Source of the DNA: Hexactinellida sp. DTS-2022 | Taxonomy: Eukaryota; Porifera; Hexactinellida | Assembly: GCA_028753945.1 (NCBI GenBank) | Contig: JAPNXP010000001.1 | Coordinates: forward strand, 16,110,501-16,174,500 | DNA: 64,000 nucleotides | Direction of reading: 5' to 3' | In this document: piece after piece, positions 42,546 through 54,900 of the stretch | Numbering within the stretch: position 1 is the stretch's first letter | Layout of the letters: every line of letters begins with the position of its first letter | Notes under the pieces: generated by a model | Databases searched by the model: none | Told to the model about the DNA's origin: nothing | What the model saw: only the letters and a program-made list of their open reading frames with translations | Made by a program: the position numbers and the translations under genes

Positions 42546-43939
42546 CGTTACAGAAGTACAAATGGAATTTAAACTTAATTCATTCATTCTTCATTAACCA
42601 TTTATTATGCAGAAAGTAAATTACTTAATTCCATTGATATTTAGTATACGTATATAGTATGCAACCAAACTGGTGGATTTGGTGTGTCAGAGATTTTAGC
42701 TATTGTATTGCATTTTTGTTAACCAAAAGTCAAATCATCCCGATAGTGTTGAAAATAATTGGACACTTTTAAAATCATAACTTTCTCGAAACAATGAATA
42801 ATTTATTAAGTGATAATTTTCCCAAGGGCTTTACATAATTTATTCAATTATATTCCAAATTTACTGGATAATTCCGGACAACCGCACAAACAAATCAGGT
42901 CCGGATTAGGATTGTGCGGGGGGCGCGGCATATTTTCCGCGCGGGCCCCTTGCTCATATTGCAAACGATTAAAATTGCCGTCCTTTGGCTCACGGAATGC
43001 TGAGTTTTGGTGGGATGGATCATGGAGTGCAAGGGCAAATTTGCCTTACACAGAAAATATTTAAGATTAAACGCAGTTCCTTTTGTCCCCTACCGGCCTA
43101 CCCCATTAACATTTCACCTGTATCTTTACTAATTAGGAAATATACACCAGAGTTTATTCTGAAAACACTTGTCTATACGTCTAGTGCATGACACAATGCC
43201 TAATAATATCGAATATAGAATATAAAAATTTACTGTTTTCTTGTTAAACTACATAATTACAAATTAGCTAAATTTGGCTGATTATGAAGAGAATAATAAA
43301 TCTCACTGTAGGTCTTCTAAAAGTTATGTTTACGGGATTTTACAAGAGCAAATTTATGAATGAGCGTTGACAAATCTATGTCACGAAGAACTCTGTGTTC
43401 TATACTGAGTAAAGTTAGGTTGTTCAAACATGTCTGTGTCATACACAATCGAAACTGGTTCTTTATGACACGTAGTTTAGAGAACGAACGCCTACCAGAA
43501 GAATTATAAATCATGAGGCATAGGTAAATGAGCAAAGTGATTACAACGTTCTACAATGCGCAAATTCCTTCATAATGCGGGACAAAGAGACTGTATACTA
43601 ATACTCAAACTGTGGTACATAAAGTTAGTCCATCGATTTCGAACATTTTTTCAAAAAAGAAAACTACCCACCACGCCGCGAGGGGCCCCCGACATATACC
43701 GGCCGCATCAGCCGTATGGTAAATCCGGGCCTGAAACAAATAGATAGACAGATAGTTAGATGATGCAAAATTTATAGACATGTTATAACCTGTACAAAGT
43801 ATAGAATAATTAGGCGCTTAGAGGACCTCCCACTAATAAGAACCGTAGTAGATTATAGGCATATCTTTAGCTTGAGTATATTTAACTCAAATTCTTCTAA
43901 GTTATTTCATTAGTATATAAATTCTTAGTTATTTCATTA
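42546..43939. other. intergenic, no gene recognised
   Basis: Includes a GC-rich 42898-42950 patch (GTGCGGGGGGCGCGGCATAT), possibly repeat debris. Short ORFs on both strands lack family features. Confidence 0.45.
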
Positions 43940-44094
43940 CAGTCGAAATCGGGTTTTTTTGCTTCTCCGGGTTATTTTGCCTCCTTGCTTCTCCTTGTTT
44001 CTTCATAATCTCATAGCACTGTATAATGTTAAATACGGGTTTTTTGCCACTTTTTCCATGCATTTAGGGGGGCAAAAAAACCCGATTTCGACTG
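43940..44094. mobile_element. TA-flanked MITE (CAGTCGAAATCGGGTTTTTT ends)
   Basis: CAGTCGAAATCGGGTTTTTT … AAAACCCGATTTCGACTG, TA on each side, inverted ends about 22 bp. A truncated relative begins at 57793. Confidence 0.85.
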
Positions 44095-44157
44095 TAGTAT
44101 ATAAATTCTTATTATAAATTCTTCAGATTCAATAAATATTACAACCTGTGGTAGCTG

Positions 44158-44330
44158 CGTTAGCACGCTTTGGGGACCCAGCGTTTTAGGGCCACCCGTT
44201 CCTAAAGCCCTAGCATTTTGGATCCCCCGTCCCCATATCGCTAGTGTTTTAAAGCCCAGGGGCCAAAACGCTAGCGATTTAGGGACGAGGGCCCTAAAAT
44301 GCTGGGGGTCCCCATAACGCGCTTCACCTA
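44158..44330. repeat. foldback element related to 3835-4624
   Basis: Inverted arms: GCGTTAGCACGCTTTGGGGA … TCCCCATAACGCGC, with CTAGCGTTTTAGGG-type blocks between, as in the 3835 element but diverged and shorter. Confidence 0.65.
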
Positions 44331-44370
44331 TACCGGTAGTAAATTAAAACATACTAATTACATAATCATC

Positions 44371-44584
44371 TAATTAAGACCAGTTAATCATAGTCACCTT
44401 TGTTGCATGTTGCCCTAATTCGTTCGTGTCTGCACCTCAATTTGTAGGCCTTTTCGTTTTCACATTGTAGTTAGTTTTAATTAAGACCAGTTAATCATAG
44501 TCACCTTTGTTGCATGTTGCCCTAATTCGTTCGTGTCTGCACCTCAATTTGTAGGCCTTTTCGTTTTCACATTGTAGTTAGTTT
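44371..44584. repeat. exact 107-bp tandem duplication
   Basis: Two head-to-tail copies, 44371-44477 and 44478-44584, read the same throughout (TAATTAAGACCAGTTAATCA … GTAGTTAGTTT). Identity suggests a recent event or an assembly duplication. Confidence 0.85.
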
Positions 44585-44639
44585 TAAAACATCACAGAGA
44601 TATATAATTCCAAATAACTGATCAAGGCATAGTAAGGCC

Positions 44640-44710
44640 GAGCATCGTGGTAAATTTTAGGTGCAAAGTGCCGTCTCGGTCGCTAAGCGACCGAGACCGA
44701 AGGCCCATTA
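44640..44710 (+). repeat. Helitron 3'-end fragment upstream of the GTPase-Hint gene
   Basis: Ends GCGACCGAGACCGAAGGCCC, with the TCGGTCGCTAAGCGACCGA hairpin. It lies about 100 bp upstream of the GTPase-Hint start, probably within its promoter region. Confidence 0.6.
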
Positions 44711-44812
44711 TATTATAATCAATGATACTTGGTACCTTTATAACGGTATCTCAATGTATTTATGAATGGATGGCTTATTAACCTCTCCACTCTTATTCTA
44801 ACAGTACTTATT

Positions 44813-47800
44813 ATGGCTGCCAGGGATCTTGTCGTCTCACAGCGTGCTAGAGATCAACACGAACCTCACTTTGACTCTACAATGAGTCTCCCTAGATCTC
44901 TCCACGAGGCATACAAGCTACACCTCTCTACTATGAAGCATCCAGCTGTCAACATGTTCAGCTGCAGTCTTCAGGCTCATCGCTCTTGTAACGAAGCTAT
45001 TATATTCCTGTACGGGGTGAGTGGTGCTGGTAAGTCTGCCACTCTTAACCATCTCTTCGATACTGAGTTAATCCCGACCTCTGCTACAGAGTCATCCACA
45101 GACTCTGTGATTGAGTGGGTGAGTAGTATGCATAGCAAGCATTGGAATGTGTCAAACTTAGAAGTAGGGTTCATAGATGTTCCTGGGTGGGGAGATTCTG
45201 AGGGGAGAGACGCGACTAACTTTGCACTCATGCAGCAGTTTATGTCTGTACACCCAGTGTTAGGTTGCAAGGTAAGGAAGTTCTATCCAAATATTGTATT
45301 GATCGTCTTCAACACGAATGACAATAGAATGTTGGGAACTGAGGCCAGTGCTATGAAGATGTTGAACACATTGTCAAAGTTAGGTATAGTGGACAAGAAG
45401 AGACCGAATGTAGTTATTGTACTAACTCATGTGTGTTCTCATTCTCCTTCTGAGTTTTCAGATATATTATTTGTTCAGTGTGAGATATATCAAAGCATAG
45501 CGCGATCTACTCTGGGAGTTAACCCACCAGTTGTGTGGATCGAAAATAATCCCTCTTACAAGTTAAAAAGGTGCGGAGATTGGACTCTGTTGTATGATGG
45601 GACAGTTCAACCTCTGAACCTGTACGAGGCTATGAGAGAACTAATGGTGAGGGCAGGAGATGAGTTAGGCAAGGAGGCAATACGCCTCTATTTTGAGAAA
45701 CGTAGCTCTAACCCTCCAAAGGAGAGACTCATTGTTAATGCTAAGTTATGCGATAAGAAGATTCTCTCTAGCAGAGAGCGAGAATGGCTTGATACAATGA
45801 AGAGGAAATTACCTACTTTCAAGAGCACTCCTTTAAATTCATACCTACTTGACTACATAAACTCACACCCAGATCTAGCTATACAACAATATCAGGTAAC
45901 TGGTCTACTAGTCGCATTATCTTCTTGTTTTACTAATAAATCTGAAATACAAACAAAGTGTATTGAATATATCGTGTCCAAACTTCAACCTTTTTTAATG
46001 AGTGTTCAAGATAAACGCCTGTTAATCAAGGCCCTAGATTTGAATGTCCCCGAATTACCAGATTGTATCATGGCTGTAGGAAGAGGATATAATATGAGTA
46101 ATGGAACCATAACAGATGGTCTGCTAGTTGAGATTAGTCACTCGAATTCATTCTGCTCCTTCTTGAATCGCCCTCTCCCCAATTCGTTTTCCCTTTTACC
46201 GTTTGAAGGGAATAGAATCACTTTTGGTTCTTTTAATACTCAGCATCGTGATATTAAACAAATAGATCCACATCGGATGAAATCTCAATTTACTTCTGCT
46301 ACATATTTCTGTAGCAAACTAATATCAACAGCAATAGCTAAGATTATTCAGCAACTTGATGATATGAATGTGAATTTTGATGAAGGCAAGCTAAATTTCT
46401 GGGTTGAAGCAGGTATATTCAACGTTCAATTGAACTTGCCATATCTAACTCTTTCCAAAGGATTCTGTGATGCAATTGAATCTCTCCCTGAAAACTCATT
46501 TAACGAGTATGGGCAAGTCAATTCTGAATATACTGATTTTATCAACCAATTACCAATATGGACATTATATCATTATAAAAGCTAATGGAGGAGGAATAAT
46601 TGAAGGATGTATCAATATGGCTTATCATTCCGAGAAAGAACTTGTGGGTATAGTCTTGCCTTGTCTTGAGACTATATTTGATCTGATTAAAGATGGAACT
46701 AACTGGAAAGATGTTAAAGATCAGTTACCTGATAATCAAATACCAATTTTGAGTGAATTAGATTCTACTTGCATACAGTGGTTGGGCGGAGATCAAGCAT
46801 TCACTTCAAAATCAATTAAAGATATACATCCTGACATGTATTTAAAGTGGCTTAACTCTCTCAAACAATTTTCCATCCTGTTTGACTATTCTTTCAGTTT
46901 AATTCCTATTCACCTGTTATTTGCTAACAAATATCCTAACATTTCTGAGTCTTTGAAACAAGCTATAAATTCTCTACTACCAGATAGTGAGAGTAATCTA
47001 TTCCATGGCAATATACCACATAACTTGGATGCTTTAGGTAGTAAAATTGAAAAGTTAGTATTACCTTGCTTTCCAGCTGTAGAGTCGAGTGTTCGTCTGG
47101 CTCCTAAAGCTCTTTCACGGTTGAAAGCAAGAACGAATACGCAAGTGGAATTAAAAGAAACTGAGCATACCAAAGCACTAGTTACCAATAATGGTTCTCC
47201 TATAAAGCCTTCAAGAAAAATTGTAACGGAAGAGGATAAAACTGATATCAATAATGTCGGGAGAAGCTGTTTTAGTTCCGATTCGAAAGTAGTGCTAGAG
47301 AACGGGGAGTGTATTAACATCAGTGACGTAGTGATTGGGGACTCTATCCTCTCTCTAGACAGCAGAACCAATAAACCTGTATATTCCAAGGTGTACATGT
47401 GGGCTCATAGAGATCTAGATACAACTGCTTCCTTCGTGGAGATACATCATGAATACGGTACACTCAAGCTATCTGACAACCATCTACTGCTACAGGGACA
47501 CGAGAGACGAGTGACGACCGCTTCTCGGATAAAGACTGGAGACATTGTTCATTTCTTACAGTCTGTAGATGTACCTGTCTCCAGCTACTGTCTAGTTGCT
47601 AGTAGGGTTACACGTGTGTGTCACTGTGTGCAGAAGGGATTGTGCTGTCCTTTCACTGTTAACAGTAGGATTGTTGTGAATGGATTGGTGTGTAGTGTGT
47701 TTGTTGTGCCAAATAGCTCTGTTGATCAGTTTGCTAGATTCGAGAAGTTAACCAGATTTGCGATGAGTCCATTAATTCTGGCTAACCGGTTAGGTTGTGG

Positions 47801-47879
47801 GAATAGAAGTGGGTTGAATTGTAAGATACACCCCTACTTACAGTTACTGCTAGATTGTTATTACTCTCTTCCGAAGTGA
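44813..47879 (+). CDS. AIG1/GIMAP-like GTPase – middle domain – Hedgehog-type Hint fusion, interrupted by one frameshift
   Basis: First frame 44813-46585. P-loop GVSGAGKS (residues 68-75), G3 DVPGWGD (D122) and G4-like LTHV give an AIG1/TRAFAC-type GTPase. Then comes a helical region and a segment (AVGRGYNMSNG … DFINQLP) faintly like MACPF/SNTX-type proteins. Near 46555-46585 the frame shifts by one base; homology continues in the other frame (IIIKANGGGIIEGCI…) to 47879. The C-terminus is a Hint domain: GRSCFSSDSKVVLENG with the nucleophile Cys at 47268-47270, LSDNHLLL with the block-B His at 47481-47483, and VVNGLVCSVF with a Hedgehog-like late Cys (47691-47693). Hint domains self-cleave and may attach a lipid. 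The start at 44813 (MAARDL) is preferred over an upstream in-frame ATG at 44762. The frameshift means a pseudogene or a sequence error; both parts otherwise look constrained. The middle-domain call is weak. Confidence 0.75.
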
Positions 47880-48536
47880 GACGATATTTACTAATTCCCC
47901 CTTGAGTGATCAACAGCTTTACTTTGATACACTTTTATCAATATCTATACTATTATATCATTCTCATAGTCACTCCTTCTACTCATATTTATTTTATAAC
48001 GCGATTATTGTTTGTAATTGTTTGTTTGATTGTTTTATACTGTAGTTATAGCCTTATAGGAATAAAACACTGTATTTTAGTTATGTAATACTGGCTTTAG
48101 CGGGTGTCATTTATAAATTTATAGACTAGATTTTTGTAGTTATTACGAATCTCACGGTATCCAAAATCCCTGAATAACTAATACAAAAGATTCAGTCTGA
48201 CATAATATCCATATTCGTAGTTTCCTAATACAAATGAATCAATATCTCACGTGACTCAAAATCCCACGAAACGGGCCTCAAGCATAGCATTTTATACATA
48301 AGGCAATTTGTTAGTATGTTCAACTAAATTATATACATATGCAATTCATGTATTTTTCGAAAATAGAAAATCCAGGGAGTAGACAAACCCTTGTTGATAA
48401 TTTATAATCATTACCGATAATTCTTACTGGAATACAGCCACCTTTCCATTTGTGCCACTTATGCCACATAGCAGAGACACATATACCACTTCAAAGATAT
48501 CTACGTAACACAATCTGAAACAGACTACTGCTACGC
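47880..48536. other. intergenic, nothing recognised
   Basis: AT-rich 3' flank of the GTPase-Hint gene. Several AATAAA-like signals; no gene or clean repeat seen. Confidence 0.5.
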
Positions 48537-49440
48537 TTAACTTAATAAACAATAGTCATTATGTTGATTGGATAGAAAATTGAGCACCACTCTACGCAAA
48601 AATTCCATCCTTGGCCTGTAATAAACAAGTTCCTTGAGTGCCATAATTGTGCTGTGACCTATTTTACTCTTGGTTGGTCTAGACCCTGTAATAGATTTGG
48701 TCTGCTTAAACTCAACAAGAGCTTGTTCACGTTTCAAGGCATTGATAAACTCCATATACGTATTTGGGTGATAACAGCCTAGTGATGCGTTAAAGAAACG
48801 CCTAGACACCTCCTCCTGTTAGAAAACGTCCTATGTAAGTCTTTCCGAAGCAGAGGATGAGATCTCTTGCCTCAGGTGTAGGAAGTTGTTCAGCTCAGAT
48901 GCACCACAGCTGAGGAACCTCATCTAGTGCAGCATAAGCTAGAGCTGGAAACAACCTGAAATGAATTGCCAATTCTGCACTTTGAATGTATCCCGCTTGT
49001 ACCTTCCTCCAAACATTTTGAGTCAGATGGAAGAAACAGCCTTTCACCTGTGTGTTCGGCCACAGTTGCTAAAAGCTATTGATTGATGCCTTCTCGAAAT
49101 TCATCAACTTGTGCAAAGGGTACCCTGAGGACAGAGAGATTGTATGTGCTTCCACATTCTTGTGTATCTAACTTGTGTTTTTTTGCAACAAGATGAATAG
49201 GCTAGGTAAGACATGGCCATCTAGTAAAGGATTTGGTCCACCACGCAGTGCATGGATCACATACACTTTCTGGATTAGTGTTGGAGCTGTCTTAAATATT
49301 CCATCTGTTAACCAATGTTGTGAATTGATTAGCAATTTTGCATATCAAAATTTGACATGTCCAAAAATTTTAATCCTTTCTGGATAGGCACCAGAATCGT
49401 AAAGGAGAAATCTCTCTCCTTTTGTTGTGCTTCTGTATTC
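48537..49440 (-). pseudogene. Mutator-like (MULE) transposase, decayed
   Basis: Minus-strand blocks in MULE order but in different frames with stops: WLTDGIFKTAPTLIQKVYVIH (about 49325-49255), KGCFFHLTQNVWRKVQAGYI (about 49055-48990), LFPALAYAALDEVP (about 48960), and LGCYHPNTYMEFINALKREQ (about 48780-48720). The last frame, 48809-48537, is the longest intact piece. These match the DGTF, C…H-FHL and terminal-helix regions of MULE transposases, with the frame lost at several places. It could be kin to the source that mobilised the 10-bp-TSD element at 24191 (inference). Confidence 0.75.
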
Positions 49441-50440
49441 CATTGGAATCTCGAGTTAAAGTAGGTTGAGAGGTTGTGCGGGGCTGCAAGAACTCGTTCG
49501 TGCTGACGTCGAATAATCGTCAGGTTTGGGTTATTTTGCAGCTATGCCCTTTTAAACCAATTAACCGTCAAGAGATTTTTTAACTATTTGATGTGTGCTA
49601 TCTTGTGTGAGTTCTACCTATATTTTTATTCGTGTTTTTATTTATAGTAGCTAATTATATTCTCATCCGCTTCGTAAATATGATCGTTATAATTCCGAAC
49701 AATTTTGAATCTTGGTGAATAATCTGGCTATTCAAATGAGTTCCTCTGACACATTGCCAGTGAATAATTTCCCCTACCTTTGTTTGTTTGTCGTATAAAA
49801 AACCGTTATCGGCTAGCTTGTATACACTTCTACTTTGATTGGAGCAGTCTAATTGTTGTTGAAATTAGGGCATGTTGTACGTATTTCGAATCTATTTGCA
49901 TAATTAAACTATTCTATTTATAACGATAGTCTACATTAGCTTTGTATCATATATTGTACCCAAAATGTTTGCCATTTTTCAATCAGAAGAACGAAATTCA
50001 GATTAAATATTTAAAATTGTGAATGATCAACAACAATAAATTTCTCGACGTCGACATTTCGTGTATCGAAATGTCGGTATTCCGTAAACAATTATACTGA
50101 ATTCGAAATTCGCATTTATACATTTATAATAAATATTTAGTGTTGTTAATTACAAAAATATGTATACAGAATACTAAAAATTCAAAATGAACCTAGAGGC
50201 TTGCTTCTAACGTGTATTTTAAGTAATCAAGTATGCTGATTACGAATTTAAAGACTAAAATTCTGATGTAAACATTTATTATTGTTGTTTACAAAAGAGG
50301 TAAACAAATCTATTATAATTCAATATTAACCTCGAGACTAATTTCCAAAAGTTAGAAAAGATAAACAAGCATGCTGATTACAACTCCATTATTTTATGTA
50401 AATATTTATTGTCTGTTGAAAAAAAGTGAGACCCGTAGCG
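49441..50440. other. intergenic with old Helitron-internal sequence
   Basis: No gene recognised. 50090-50400 has the AAGTATGCTGATTACGAATTT / GGTAAACAAAT motifs typical of the interior of the 62789 Helitron family, leading to the tail at 50445-50491. Confidence 0.5.
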
Positions 50441-50444
50441 GTTG

Positions 50445-50491
50445 AGTTATCCGTCACGAAGCGACCGAGACCGAAGGGCTCGTATTAATTT
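50445..50491 (+). repeat. Helitron 3' end
   Basis: Ends GAAGCGACCGAGACCGAAGG then GCTCG before TATTAA, with the GTCACGAAGCGAC hairpin about 17 nt inside. The 5' end of this copy is not clear. Confidence 0.7.
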
Positions 50492-50612
50492 ATGAATCAG
50501 CACTTGAACCATGTCTCATCCTCATACATAGACACTGAATATAACAGGAGTGGATCCCATATCACGGGCGTCGCACGGCTCTGAAAATTCTCCGGCCAAA
50601 CAGTTAAACTTG

Positions 50613-50926
50613 CAGAGATGCAGGGTCCGGTCCACTTGTTTTCAAGTGCGGTCTGGACCGGTCCAAATTACGATATAACGGTCTGGACCGTTCATATGTC
50701 TGGTGTCTCATCTAGATTGGACAAATGATCGGGTTCAAATCCGTTATTTCCCATTGTTTACAAGCACATAAGTAATAAGTATCTTATAAATACAAGTGGA
50801 TATAATTAGCCACTCTACTTTGCGGTCTGTAACGGTCCAAATAAGGGATATAACGGTCTGGACCGTCCAGAAAAAAATCATGACGGTCCGGACGGTCCAT
50901 GAAATGTCCGGACCGCTGCATCTCTG
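50613..50926. mobile_element. hAT-like MITE (CAGAGATGCAG ends) rich in GGTCCGGACC motifs
   Basis: Starts CAGAGATGCAGGGTCCGG and ends …GGACCGCTGCATCTCTG. AGTTAAA lies near both ends and may be the duplication, slightly displaced on the left. The interior has many GGTCTGGACCGT-like palindromes. Confidence 0.6.
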
Positions 50927-51193
50927 AGTTAAAGTGGTCCGGCCAAAACCGGACCCTCCTATATAATATAGTAGAATAAAGGAAAACTGGTCCGGCCATG
51001 GCCAGACCAGCCGGACTGCGTGCTACGCCTATGCATATGTTATCATACCCACAAAAAATACCAGGTATCCTTGGTTACAAGATTTAAAAACGGGAGGGAA
51101 TTCAAAATCTGTCTCTTCACAGCATCTCACTCTTCAGATTAAGAGGAGAGTTCATTAGCTCCATACAAACAGAAGATAATATAGTCGGAATTA

Positions 51194-51617
51194 CAGTGAA
51201 CTGAACTCCCGTTATAACGAAGTCGGATATAACGATTTCAAGGGAGATTTTTCCCCCAATCCGCTAATAACGAATATCCGGATATAACGAAGGAGTTTAC
51301 AGGTCCCAAGCACTTCATTATAACGAGAGTTGACTCTACTTAGAAGGTGAACTATTTTATGATTATTATTATTATGAATGTAAAATATGTTAGCTTCAAC
51401 AATAAATCGATTATTATATCTTCCACTAAAAAAACAGTCGATTCCGCGTAATAGAGCCACCGGTTAATAGGTTCTCCGCTTAATCGGGTCAAAATATCAC
51501 AGGACTTATAGGACGGAATTAGATTTTGGCTTAAAATATTTCGGTCAATACATTTTCCGCTTAATCGGGTCAAAGCAACCTGGTCCCCGAGGTGACTCTA
51601 TTAAGCGGAGACGACTG
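51194..51617. mobile_element. two TA-type MITEs side by side
   Basis: 51194-51337 (CAGTGAACTGAACTCCCGTT … TATAACGAGAGTTGACT) belongs to the TTATAACGAAG group. 51435-51617 (CAGTCGATTCCGCGTAATAG … TTAAGCGGAGACGACTG) belongs to the same group as 5077-5270. Both end next to TA. Confidence 0.7.
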
Positions 51618-51994
51618 TAGTATACTATAGTATTTGATATATGTATCTTCTGAAACTTATGACATGTTTTTTGTAATATGTGAGCAGCTTCACTTATTAC
51701 GTATTATTCGCATATTACTTTATACGCGTATTATACAACTAAATTTATTTATATTTAATTTTTTTTAATTTCCTATTCTAACAGGTTGTGTGAAATTGCA
51801 ACATAATAGGTTGTTTGAAGTAGAAACCAATTAGGTTTGCATCGAATAGTCGGTATATACCTCGAAAATAATACACAATACACTCACATAATATACAATA
51901 GGATATTCTAAATACTTATTAACTAATGTACTGTTTTTCATTTTACATAATCATTAAACATCTCACTATTTGAGTAGACTTAATTAAATAGGCT
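51618..51994. other. 3' flank of the caspase-Roco gene
   Basis: AT-rich; nothing beyond likely polyadenylation-type AATAAA-like motifs on the minus strand. Confidence 0.5.
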
Positions 51995-54900
51995 CTAAAA
52001 AAAGTAGACTGGTCCTTGCAAATGATTTGTATCTTCAGTACACTGTTGATATTTTTGTGAAAAGAGGCAAACCTTTCTCCTAACCTCCATCATTATGTAG
52101 GTGAACTCCAAATTATTACAGGATTGCATCACACTACAAAACGATTGGATAAAGAATGTTCCAATGGAAGTATCTCGATAAGAGGCATACTGATTAATAG
52201 TTGAATCAGCAATGTATGTATCAATGGGTGAACAGAGTGCCGATTCAAATATAGGTTTATTATGCCTAGTTACATTTTGAAAATTTCCGGTATTAAAGCC
52301 ATCTGTTGAAGGGGGGTTATCCAAATAGTCAACAAATAGGTTTTTATCAAGATTTGACTTAATTTTCTTCAATTCGACTTTTTGTGATTCTTTCCCCCTA
52401 CAGACTTGGAATAGAAATATTCTAGGTTTTGATGCAAGTCCTTTACAATACTTAGGTGAAAACTCAGATACTATTTTAGCTTTTGAAAGTGGGGCTTCAT
52501 CCGAAAAAACAACTTCCTCATTTTCATTTCCATGAGCCATTATTACACAAAAGTAGGAGTCATATTGGGAATGGTCGAGATCCCGAATAGCTCTTTGTGT
52601 TCTGATGTATTCCAAACGAGTTAAGTCCTCGTATACTCTACTTTCATATTGTAAGAAATCAAAAACACGTCTCAATGCATCAATATCTAGTTTTGAACCA
52701 AGTCTATCCTCATAATTTCCTCTATAGCATTCTATGTTAACAATGAACGCTATCCCATGTCTGTTCTTATTCATGGGATAGAAAAAATTCATTGCGTTCC
52801 TTTCAGGGTTGTCAGTTTTTATTACATTTTTTCGGTATGAATTAATGTTTTGATCAAGAAAGCTTCGTAAATATCGATGACCAGGTTCGTTTGAGGTATT
52901 ACACAATGCAAAATAGAATTTGATTGCCCACTGAGGGCCTTTGTGTATCATTTCCATTAAAAACATTTCCGACTTACTTGCATTTAGAATATCTTCTATT
53001 AGTATTATGGCTATTCTCTGCATATTAAATAGTCCAAGTGAATACAAATAGTTCGACAGTATTCTCCAGTTCAAATGGGGTACAAATTCATGACGGTGAT
53101 TAATAATAAAAGCACCTAGCTCAGTGTTGACATAGGATTTACAAATATGATGGAAGAAGGCATCTTCACTAAGAATAAATTTCATACATTCTGTAAATTG
53201 ATTTGTGCAGCAAAATTTGGATGAAGAGATCTCATCGCCATTCAAAGTTACTTGATTTCTTTGTTTCAACTTTGAAACTTCACTTTCATCAATTGACAGA
53301 ATTGTGTCTAGGCAACATTGAGGTTTTATTCCCATTTCTAATAACTCTAGAGTTTTACAAGAATTACATACAAACGATATTTTTGCTAGATTACCACATG
53401 GAATTAGGGTACTCTGAATCTCGACGAGGAAAAGTTGCAAAAATATTAAATAATTGATTACTTCTGAAATGATATATTCCTCTTGAAAAATAGAGGAATC
53501 TATTGTGAAGAAATTTACCAAAATTAAGGAATTATTTGGGATACAATCTATTGAAACAATCAAAGATTTACAAACGTAGAAAATCGCACAATCAAAACCC
53601 AAAAGAGACTTTGGTAGCCTCTTGCCCTTATTTCTGTTCAAACATTTCGCTAGAAGAGTGAAATAAAGAGAAACGGGTAGAAATCGATCAGGAAAGTAGA
53701 TTAAATGTTCAGAAAATACTTTATGAAATGAAACCTTTTTTCTGAGATTAACTAGAGAACCACTTAGTAGATATGGAACATAAAAACAGGAAAATCCAGT
53801 TTCCAATTCACATTTAATTATAATCCCATAGATTTGCAAAAGATCTAAAAGTGGTTCTCTCAGATTAGATAAATTAAGATAATCTAGTAAATACTCAAAC
53901 AGTCTGAATGAAAGTCTACCTTCATCTGTGGATGTTTTAATATCATCTTTAAACACTGTATCACTTTTTTCAACCATTTGAGGAAAAAGTATGTAATAAA
54001 TGAGAGACAGAAATTTTTTTATATTAACGATAATATTATCTTGTTTAAAGAAGAAGAATCCAATATCGTTGAAGAAGTGCAAGAAGTATTGTAATTCATC
54101 TGTACACTTCGAGTATTCAGCTAAATACTGAATACGAGATCGATCAAGAATTGGCTTGTCATCCCTCAGAATATCATTTGCAAGTTTTAACCACTTGATC
54201 GGGATAGGCTCTTCGAATGCAACTTCATCAGACACTCGCTTAATTGCAGATTTCAGTTTTAGAATATTTTGATAATAAGGAGAATCAGTTTTACAGCTAA
54301 TTATAAAAATTCCATCATCTTCATGAACTAGACTGAATGAATTATTCCTGGCTGACATATGAGATTTGAGAAATGTATAATATTTATTTGCTATTTCTTC
54401 AGGTTTTTCTACTTCATCTGCTTTACTGAATACAATTATAATCTTTGTAGCGGTGTAGTGCTTATAACTATCGGTTAATTGGGTTTTACTGATTGAGTAT
54501 ATAGCATTAAACCAAAATTCAAATACTTCCAAATAGGTTGTAGGAACACCTGACTTTGATCTTTGGTCATATCTATCTTCCCTGTGACGAGGTTCAATAT
54601 TATTTTTCAAATCTTTTATTGATAGATCCACTAAAAGTAAATAGACAGATCTCGGAGATAGAAAAAGAGAATGAAAACAGTAAAGATAGTTTTGTCCTGC
54701 AAAATCCCATGCAGTGAAGAAGTCAGATTTACATCTGAGAGATTGAATTCTATCTAATGTTGAACTAATTTTCTCAAATTTATTTACTTCAATCTGATGA
54801 TCACTTGTACCTTGGTCCGAAGATTTTTCTATGAGTGTATTACCAGTTGTTGTATTTTGTCGTATAATATCTGAATTATCAGAATCTGTTGGTTGTGAGG

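Noticed and set aside
44762-44812. Upstream in-frame start adding a hydrophobic leader to the GTPase-Hint protein
   Set aside because: The 17 extra residues could mimic a signal peptide, but an N-terminal P-loop GTPase is normally cytosolic. The ATGGCTGCC start at 44813 fits better; not excluded.
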